A stretch of 11,988 nt of DNA from Thermotoga sp. (GTDB taxonomy: Bacteria > Thermotogota > Thermotogae > B21-G9), in contig QNAU01000016.1 in NCBI GenBank assembly GCA_003641545.1, positions 1-11,988 of the forward strand, written 5' to 3'. Below, in pieces: positions 7,149 to 11,988 of the stretch. The notes beneath the pieces are model-generated. The model was not told the DNA's origin. It worked only from the letters and a program-made list of their open reading frames with translations, and searched no databases. The position numbers were made by a program, and so were the translations under genes. Each line of letters starts with the position of its first letter. Positions within the stretch are counted from its first letter, which is position 1.

Positions 7149-8023
7149 CTCACCGCTTCTCTTTTTACCAGTATATCAATTCTCCTGTATTCCTTCCTGA
7201 GTTCCTTGAGCTTCTCATCGAAATCCTCCTTGAGTTTCTCGCTCTCTTTTTTCCATTCCTCCTTGCTCACGCTTCCATTCATGAGTTTATCGTTCAGCAA
7301 CTTCATCTTGGCGGTAAATTCCGCTTCCAGCCTTTTGATCTCCTTCAATATGGCTTTGTCTCCCACGCCTATCGGTATGAACCTGTCCGGATTGTAGAAA
7401 TAGTCGGGTAAGAATCTTCCGAGTTGGATATCCGCCAGTCTCTCCCTTATCCTCTTTTCCTTCAGTTCGACCGCGAAAAATCTGGCAACACTTGCAGCTC
7501 TCGCCGATCCGAGGTGCCATTTTGAGGGGTAGATCGAATTCTTCGGTAATGGTGTATCATCACAGTATCCGTATATTTCGAGAACGTTCGTCGTGTGTTC
7601 TATCACTATGGTCCCTATCTTTGCGAGTATGCTCTTAGCATGAGCCGTGAGTTTTGCGCTCGCAGGTTCAAACAACGCCATGTTCTTCAGAACTATCACA
7701 ACCCCTTTGTCGGTCTCCTCGATCGTTATCTTTCCCTTGTATCTCTCATCCTCTATTATTCTCATCAACTCTTCCTTTATTCCCTTTTTCGAGGTTATCA
7801 GCGGTTCCTTGTTGAGGGATTTTCCCCCAAGTAGAACACTCGGTGGTTTCCCCGAGAAGATCATCTGGAGCCCTGCCGCAACTTGTTGGAATTTTCCGGG
7901 ACTTATGGTTGACATCGATATCAGGGCTATGAAGAAGGTCAAAAGAAGTGTGACCATATCGCCGTAGGTGGTCATCCAAGCGGGTGAGCCTCTTCTCCCC
8001 TCAGATTTCTTCTTAGCCATCAT
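7145..8023 (-). CDS. motB: Flagellar stator protein MotB
   Basis: Peptidoglycan-anchored stator subunit that forms the ion channel with MotA. The N-terminus is basic, then comes the single membrane helix (~18-37, YGDMVTLLLTFFIALISM) with the ion-binding Asp at D22 in the conserved TYGDM context. A plug/linker region (~38-100) is followed by the OmpA-like peptidoglycan-binding domain: ITIEETDKGVVIVL (~99-112), NVLEIYGYCDDTPL (146-159), SKWHLGSARAASVARFF (167-183), RFIPIGVGDKA (214-224) and RRIDILV (280-286). Between the last two lies a charged, helix-forming stretch of about 54 residues (225-278) not found in the MotB proteins I know. The ATG at 8023 overlaps the motA stop by 4 bases (ATGA); a second ATG at 8020 is adjacent. 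The ion used (H+ or Na+) cannot be decided by eye. Confidence 0.95.
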   Translation of the reverse strand: MMAKKKSEGRRGSPAWMTTYGDMVTLLLTFFIALISMSTISPGKFQQVAAGLQMIFSGKPPSVLLGGKSLNKEPLITSKKGIKEELMRIIEDERYKGKITIEETDKGVVIVLKNMALFEPASAKLTAHAKSILAKIGTIVIEHTTNVLEIYGYCDDTPLPKNSIYPSKWHLGSARAASVARFFAVELKEKRIRERLADIQLGRFLPDYFYNPDRFIPIGVGDKAILKEIKRLEAEFTAKMKLLNDKLMNGSVSKEEWKKESEKLKEDFDEKLKELRKEYRRIDILVKREAVR

Positions 8024-8799
8024 ACACCAGCTCTCTGTGTTTCAGCTTCGTACTGTTGCAGTTCTTTCTCGCTCAAGTATGCCTTCAACTTTTCCTCTAT
8101 TATCCTCGGATTGTCTCCAGCCTGTATCGACAGAATCCCTTCGAGTATCATTCGCTTCTCCAAAAGCTCGCGCTTCGCTCTTCCGCCTATCTTTTCCGCC
8201 ATCGGAAGGAAGAAACCGTTCGCGAGCACAGCACCATAGAAGGTCGTGATCAGAGCCTTCGCCATCGCTGGTCCCAACGTGTCCGGATTGTTCAAGGTTT
8301 TCAACATTTGTATCAGTCCGATCAGGGTTCCTATCATTCCAAAAGCCGGTGCGTAAGCTCCCGCCGAATCCAAGACCGCTTTTTGAGATGCGAAATCCTC
8401 CTCCAAAAGTTCCAGCTCCGATTCGAGCATGGTTTTCAAAAGTTCCGGATCCGTCCCATCCACAACCAGCTGTAAACCTTGTTTGAAAAATGGATCCTCT
8501 ATCTCCGCTATGTTCTCCTCGAGTGAGAGCAATCCCTCTCTTCTCGCTTTCTCCGCGAAGGTCACGATCGTTTTTATGGTGCTTATCGGATCCCTCTTCT
8601 TCTCCTTTATCGTGCTCATCATTATGTTGAACAACTTGAAGGACAACTCCTTTGGGTGAGCGACCATCACCGCAGCTATCGATCCGCCTACGACTATGTA
8701 AACGGATGGAAGATCTATGAAAGCCTGTATTCCAGCTCCTATTCCCATGATTATCGCTGCCAGAACTATGACAATACCGAGGAGGGTGGATATATCCAT
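8020..8799 (-). CDS. motA: Flagellar stator protein MotA
   Basis: Inner-membrane stator subunit that forms the ion channel with MotB and pushes on FliG. Four membrane helices are visible: ~4-24, ~31-48, ~148-166 and ~184-204. The cytoplasmic loop between helices 2 and 3 carries the family signature RREGLLSLE (R86/R87, E94), which contacts FliG in known motors. Conserved prolines at P151 (AYAPAFGMIGTLIGL) and P199 (GFFLPMAEKI) match the two functionally important prolines of the family. Length (259 aa) is normal. The ATG at 8799 is preceded by GGGAGGGG and lies 3 bp after the flbD stop; the stop overlaps motB by 4 bases. The product is intact. Confidence 0.96.
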   Translation of the reverse strand: MDISTLLGIVIVLAAIIMGIGAGIQAFIDLPSVYIVVGGSIAAVMVAHPKELSFKLFNIMMSTIKEKKRDPISTIKTIVTFAEKARREGLLSLEENIAEIEDPFFKQGLQLVVDGTDPELLKTMLESELELLEEDFASQKAVLDSAGAYAPAFGMIGTLIGLIQMLKTLNNPDTLGPAMAKALITTFYGAVLANGFFLPMAEKIGGRAKRELLEKRMILEGILSIQAGDNPRIIEEKLKAYLSEKELQQYEAETQRAGV

Positions 8800-8802
8800 A
8801 CA

Positions 8803-9009
8803 TCACCCCTCCCGTTTCTCCAGAAGTATTTCGAATATTCTCCTCTTGTATTCTATCACCTTGTTTATGACCTCTTCTACATCTTCCTTTACGACCAGTT
8901 TTTTCCCATTTATCAGCGTTATAACGGTATCAGGTGTCCTTTCGACTGTTTCTATCACCTCCGCGTTCAGAACGAAGGTCTTACCGTTCATGTGCGTCAA
9001 GGTTATCAA
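8803..9009 (-). CDS. flbD: FlbD/SwrD family flagellar protein
   Basis: Small cytoplasmic protein found in flagellar operons between flgE and motA. In Bacillus the homologue (SwrD) raises motor torque, probably through the stators. The 68-aa sequence fits the family along its whole length: MITLTHMNGKTFVLNAEVIE, then TPDTVITLINGKKLVVKE, then a C-terminal helix ending in basic and acidic residues. It starts at TTG (9009), because the family N-terminus MIxLT begins exactly there and an in-frame stop lies just upstream. The next in-frame Met (residue 7) would cut off the first strand. It follows flgE by 16 bp and precedes motA by 3 bp. Confidence 0.9.
   Translation of the reverse strand: MITLTHMNGKTFVLNAEVIETVERTPDTVITLINGKKLVVKEDVEEVINKVIEYKRRIFEILLEKREG
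8806..8813 (-). promoter_or_regulatory. Shine-Dalgarno sequence of motA
   Basis: GGGAGGGG on the minus strand lies 6 bases before the motA ATG (8799) and within the last codons of flbD. Confidence 0.8.
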
Positions 9010-9013
9010 TTGG

Positions 9014-9021
9014 GATCACCC
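9014..9021 (-). promoter_or_regulatory. Extended Shine-Dalgarno sequence of flbD
   Basis: GGGTGATC on the minus strand ends 4 bases before the TTG at 9009. GGTGATC pairs with the 3' part of the anti-Shine-Dalgarno tail (GATCACCTCC) rather than only the GGAGG core, which fits the short spacing and supports the TTG start. Confidence 0.65.
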
Positions 9022-9025
9022 ATCC

Positions 9026-10729
9026 TCATCTCCTCACTATGTTCACGAGCTCACCGAGTATGGTATCCGATGTGGTTATGACCCTCGCGTTCGCCTGAAA
9101 TCCCCTCTGCGCTATTATCATCCTCGTGAATTCCTCCGCCAGATCGACGTTCGACATCTCGAGAACACCCGGGATTATCGTTCCCCTTCCTCCCGTTCCA
9201 GCTGCACCGATCTGTGGGATACCACTGTTTGGAGATTGAACGTAGAGGGAATTCCCAACCTCCTCCAAACCAGCTGGATTGTTGAAAACCGAAAGAGCTA
9301 TCTTTCCAAGGATGTCCGTCAGACCGTTGCTGAAGGTTCCTATTATCTCGCCGTTCTCATTTATCGCGAAGGATTGAAGAGTTCCCTCCGCGTTTCCGTT
9401 CTGATACGTTACCGCAGCGGAATGTGGGGAAGCGTATTGGGTCATGGATGTGAAATCTATGGTTATTCTGACCTCACCATCACCGTTGTGGGATGCGTCG
9501 AATTGTATCGTCTTCAACTCATTCGTCGTATCCACCCCCATGGTTCCACCGGAATCGTATACTCCCCACATAGCGCTCAACTTTCCGGCGGTGTCGAACT
9601 CGAGGAGCCCACCGATGTAGGGTTGACCCGGTGCGAATTCGGTGCTACCGGATGCGTTCACGTACTCGATCGTTTCGCCCGTATCGGTGTATGCCCTCCA
9701 AACCCATGCGTTATCAAAACTACCATATTTTCCAAGTCTTATGAATTCAAGATACAAATTGTAAGCTCTTCCGAGTGTATCGTAGACCTGAACCGATGTT
9801 ACGTATCTTGGAGATGTGAACTCAGCCACGTAGAAATTCGATGTATCATCAGCCTCGTAGAATCTCGGTTCCCCAGTCGATGGAATGACTATGTCAGCAT
9901 CACCGGGCAGATCGATGGTATCACCACTTCCTCCAGACGTTATACCTGAGCTGACGACCCTCCCGAACTCGTTGAAAACTATGTAACCGGTCGCATCCGC
10001 AGTTCCATCTCCCGTCCAGTCAGCTTCCCACGTGTAAGATTGGTTCGTCGAAAAGGGATCACCACTTTGCCTTGTGTTTATATCATTCGAAGTCTTCGAG
10101 AAGAAGAATCTCACGGTGTAATCCGTTCCCGTCGTGGTGTCTCTGACCTTCATGACGAAGTTCTGCGGTCCAACATCAGCCTTCAGATTTCCTCCGAGTT
10201 TCATGTTGGAGGTCGATGAAGCTGCCATGCTCATTCCAGCGCTTATGACTATATCACCTATCGGTTCGTTCGTATCGACGTATCTTCTTCCACTCGACGG
10301 ATCCACCTTGGCACTCCATCCCTGAACTTTGAATCCAGTCGATGGCTGAATCAAAGTTCCATTCGTATCGAGATCGAAATTTCCAGCCCTCGTGTAATAT
10401 CTACCAACCCCATCGCTCAGTATGAAGAACCCATCACCCTGTATGGCAAGATCTGTCTTCTTCCCAGTGTTCTGGAAGCTTCCCTGTGACATCATCTTGT
10501 CTATGCTCGCTATCTTGGATCCAAGACCGATCTGCATCGGATTCGTTCCTCCGACGTTGTTCTGAGGGGCACTGGCAGCTTTCAGAGTCTGAAGCAATGT
10601 CGTTTGAAAGGTCATCCTCGATGCCTTGAATCCAACGGTGTTGACGTTCGCTATGTTGTTGCCAATGGTGTCCATGTCCATTTGGAAGATTTTCAATCCC
10701 GTTATTCCGCTGAACATCGATCTCATCAT
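9026..10729 (-). CDS. flgE: Flagellar hook protein FlgE
   Basis: Subunit of the flagellar hook, exported through the flagellar type III apparatus. The N-terminal rod/hook motif is at residues ~4-35 (SMFSGITGLKIFQMDMDTIG, then NNIANVNTVGFKASR). A flagellar basal-body domain follows (GSFQNTGKKTDLAIQGDGFF, 83-102), then a variable, surface-exposed middle (~140-430) rich in Thr, Ser, Gly and Asp. The conserved C-terminal helix is at ~523-567 (LEMSNVDLAEEFTRMIIAQR, then ANARVITTSDTILGELVN). The 567 aa length is on the large side of the family, the extra lying in the middle. There is no cysteine. The ATG at 10729 is preceded at 6 bases by GGGGGTGA; a second ATG at 10726 is adjacent. It lies 15 bp after flgD, its hook-cap partner. 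Confidence 0.96.
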   Translation of the reverse strand: MMRSMFSGITGLKIFQMDMDTIGNNIANVNTVGFKASRMTFQTTLLQTLKAASAPQNNVGGTNPMQIGLGSKIASIDKMMSQGSFQNTGKKTDLAIQGDGFFILSDGVGRYYTRAGNFDLDTNGTLIQPSTGFKVQGWSAKVDPSSGRRYVDTNEPIGDIVISAGMSMAASSTSNMKLGGNLKADVGPQNFVMKVRDTTTGTDYTVRFFFSKTSNDINTRQSGDPFSTNQSYTWEADWTGDGTADATGYIVFNEFGRVVSSGITSGGSGDTIDLPGDADIVIPSTGEPRFYEADDTSNFYVAEFTSPRYVTSVQVYDTLGRAYNLYLEFIRLGKYGSFDNAWVWRAYTDTGETIEYVNASGSTEFAPGQPYIGGLLEFDTAGKLSAMWGVYDSGGTMGVDTTNELKTIQFDASHNGDGEVRITIDFTSMTQYASPHSAAVTYQNGNAEGTLQSFAINENGEIIGTFSNGLTDILGKIALSVFNNPAGLEEVGNSLYVQSPNSGIPQIGAAGTGGRGTIIPGVLEMSNVDLAEEFTRMIIAQRGFQANARVITTSDTILGELVNIVRR

Positions 10730-10735
10730 GGGTCT

Positions 10736-10743
10736 TCACCCCC
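10736..10743 (-). promoter_or_regulatory. Shine-Dalgarno sequence of flgE
   Basis: GGGGGTGA on the minus strand, 6 bases before the ATG at 10729 and directly behind the flgD stop (10745-10747). Confidence 0.75.
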
Positions 10744-10744
10744 G

Positions 10745-11407
10745 TCAAGATATCTCCACGAGAGAGCTCAGTGGGTATCTTCTTCCATCTATGACGATGT
10801 ATATTCCATCCTCATCAAATTGGACAGCTTCAACGACTCCTGCGATCAACCCACCTATCTTTTCTTCTCCTTCATCCGTGAGACAGGATATCTCATACTT
10901 GTATTCCCCATCCTGCATCAATTCGCCATCGTCGTTCCTACCATCCCAAACGAAGCTGTGAAGTCCGGGATCGAGAGTTCCGAGATTCTCCCTCCTCACG
11001 ACGTTACCCTCAGAGTCGTATATGGTTATGATGACGTTCGCTGGTTCATCGATCTGAAAATCGATCCTCTCCGCGGATCCGTCGCTCAGGATGATCGTAT
11101 CATCCTGGACAACTGCATTTCTACCTATCATCGAGATGGCGTTCAACCTCATCGCATTCATCTCGGTTTCGAGGAATCTATCGATCGACTGGGATATGTT
11201 GCTCATTTGTTCCAACGAGGAGAACTGAGCCATCTGTGCGATGAAATCCTTGTTGTCCAGAGGTTCGAGGGGATTTTGATACTGCAGTTCGGTTATCAGA
11301 AGGCGTAGGAAATCATCTTTATCCAATATTCCACCAAGTTTTCTCTCCCTCGATTCGAATCCATCGAAGTAAAAATAGTAAGGTAGGGGATCAACCCCAT
11401 TCATCAT
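10745..11407 (-). CDS. flgD: Flagellar hook capping protein FlgD
   Basis: Scaffold cap that guides FlgE polymerisation and is later removed. Numbering from the ATG at 11407: the conserved N-terminal segment (~30-75) reads [20 protein letters not shown] and then [15 protein letters not shown], the hallmark of FlgD. A fibronectin-like FLN domain (~115-175) has the [10 protein letters not shown]...[14 protein letters not shown] pattern. The Tudor-like ends close the protein ([20 protein letters not shown]). Several starts are possible: GTG 11416, ATG 11413, ATG 11407 and ATG 11404. I chose 11407 because GGGGAG at 11416-11421 lies 8 bases before it and would overlap the GTG. The gene overlaps the fliK 3' end by 17 bases from this start. 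Confidence 0.94.
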   Translation of the reverse strand: MMNGVDPLPYYFYFDGFESRERKLGGILDKDDFLRLLITELQYQNPLEPLDNKDFIAQMAQFSSLEQMSNISQSIDRFLETEMNAMRLNAISMIGRNAVVQDDTIILSDGSAERIDFQIDEPANVIITIYDSEGNVVRRENLGTLDPGLHSFVWDGRNDDGELMQDGEYKYEISCLTDEGEEKIGGLIAGVVEAVQFDEDGIYIVIDGRRYPLSSLVEIS

Positions 11408-11988
11408 CTCCATCACTCCCCATCAGAAGTTCAAAGAAATCCCTTTTAGATTGTTTTCTACCGCGTTCACCTCCACCACCTTGATTCCATGAATTTCCAT
11501 CGCTGCGATCATTTCTTTCATCATCCCCGTTATCTCCATTGTGATGAGCTTTTATCTCGAAATCGTCGAATCTTTCAACGATCATCCTGTTCAGAGTGAA
11601 CCCAAGATCCTTGATCTTCCTCTCCAGATTTTCCACATTCTGCTTTATGATCTTTTCGACCGTCTCAGTCTGGACCTTGAATCTGATCTCGATTTTCCTA
11701 CCTTCCTTCACAACTCTTATCTCCAATTTTCCGAGCTCCGGTGGGTGAAGCTTCAGCCTTATCTTTTTCACCGAATTCCCGATTTCACCCTTTGCTTCTA
11801 TACTCTCGATCGTTTTCTCGATCTCGTTCATGATTCTATCCTTCAACCTCAAATGGATCTTCTCAGAGTATGGAGAAGAATCCTCAACAGTGTGGATTTC
11901 CAGAATCGATCTTCTCAGGTTTTCGTGTTCTATCACATCACTCTTCACATGTTTCACATCGGTTCTTCTGGATTTCTCCGTTGACCTC
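11391..11988 (-). CDS. fliK: Flagellar hook-length control protein FliK, C-terminal part (5' end beyond window)
   Basis: FliK measures the hook and switches export from hook to filament subunits. The frame stays open to the right window edge (residues [10 protein letters not shown] lie before the first possible GTG at 11957), so only the last ~198 residues are seen and the start is outside. The Flg_hook C-terminal domain shows [20 protein letters not shown], then [20 protein letters not shown] and [13 protein letters not shown], the usual pattern for the substrate-switch domain. It is followed by an Asp/Gly/Arg-rich tail of about 50 residues (11394-11546) ending in [15 protein letters not shown], of which the last part overlaps the flgD start. 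Adjacency to flgD and flgE agrees with the assignment. FliK N-terminal regions vary widely, so total length cannot be guessed. Confidence 0.9.
   Translation of the reverse strand, partial: RSTEKSRRTDVKHVKSDVIEHENLRRSILEIHTVEDSSPYSEKIHLRLKDRIMNEIEKTIESIEAKGEIGNSVKKIRLKLHPPELGKLEIRVVKEGRKIEIRFKVQTETVEKIIKQNVENLERKIKDLGFTLNRMIVERFDDFEIKAHHNGDNGDDERNDRSDGNSWNQGGGGERGRKQSKRDFFELLMGSDGDDEWG
11416..11421 (-). promoter_or_regulatory. Shine-Dalgarno sequence of flgD, inside the end of fliK
   Basis: GGGGAG on the minus strand lies 8 bases before the ATG at 11407. It touches the GTG at 11416 and so argues against that start. Confidence 0.6.

Noticed and set aside
8042..8806. Minus-strand open frame of 254 codons shifted against motA
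   Set aside because: It covers almost the same bases as motA in another frame; MotA shows all family motifs, while this reading is Gly/Arg/His/Asp-rich with no recognisable domain.
8717..9949. Long plus-strand open frame (410 codons) opposite motA, flbD and flgE
   Set aside because: It crosses three well-supported minus-strand genes, starts inside motA, has no sensible Shine-Dalgarno sequence or family motif, and its Ser/Tyr/Arg-rich composition is what the complement of these genes gives.
11391..11957. GTG at 11957 as the start of fliK
   Set aside because: No stop lies between it and the window edge, and FliK proteins are normally much longer with a variable N-terminal region, so the gene is cut by the window.
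1..11988. CRISPR array, tRNA, insertion sequence or prophage
   Set aside because: No regularly spaced repeats, no tRNA-like fold, no transposase or integrase motif, and almost every base lies in a supported gene.

Overview
The window looks like chromosome of a thermophilic bacterium of the phylum Thermotogota. This is inferred from three things: the flagellar gene order, a short (about 450 aa) PurH-type protein resembling the Thermotoga form rather than the usual ~510-590 aa form, and Lys/Glu-rich proteins with many AGA/AGG and ATA codons. Species cannot be named from the sequence. The window is almost fully coding; the longest gap between genes is 19 bases (1088-1106), and I see no tRNA, rRNA, CRISPR array, insertion sequence or phage gene.

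Plus strand, 2-3143: the 3' part of a secreted N-acetylmuramoyl-L-alanine amidase (its start lies left of the window), followed after 19 bp by a TTG-initiated exported metallophosphoesterase of the purple-acid-phosphatase type. Both look like cell-envelope enzymes.

Minus strand, 11988 down to 3072: one tightly packed flagellar operon reading fliK (5' end outside the window) - flgD - flgE - flbD - motA - motB - fliL - fliM - fliY, then a PurH-family gene. Junctions are overlaps or gaps of at most 16 bp, most with a clear Shine-Dalgarno sequence, so transcription through the block and translational coupling are likely. The products build and drive the flagellum: FliK and FlgD control and cap hook growth, FlgE is the hook, MotA/MotB with FliL (and probably FlbD) form and support the stator, and FliM/FliY are switch proteins, FliY also carrying two intact CheC-type CheY-P phosphatase sites.

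The most unusual item is the last gene (3072-4436). It is clearly of PurH (AICAR transformylase/IMP cyclohydrolase) descent, keeping the YGENPHQ motif and the PGGS...RHFRH C-terminus. It has lost most residues I know as catalytic in both halves, and it sits 15 bp behind fliY as the apparent last gene of the flagellar operon. It may be a pseudoenzyme that binds a purine intermediate or has another, motility-related job. Its 3' end overlaps the convergent metallophosphoesterase gene by 72 bp. Other points of interest are a ~54-residue charged helical insertion in the periplasmic domain of MotB and an Asp/Gly-rich tail on FliK.
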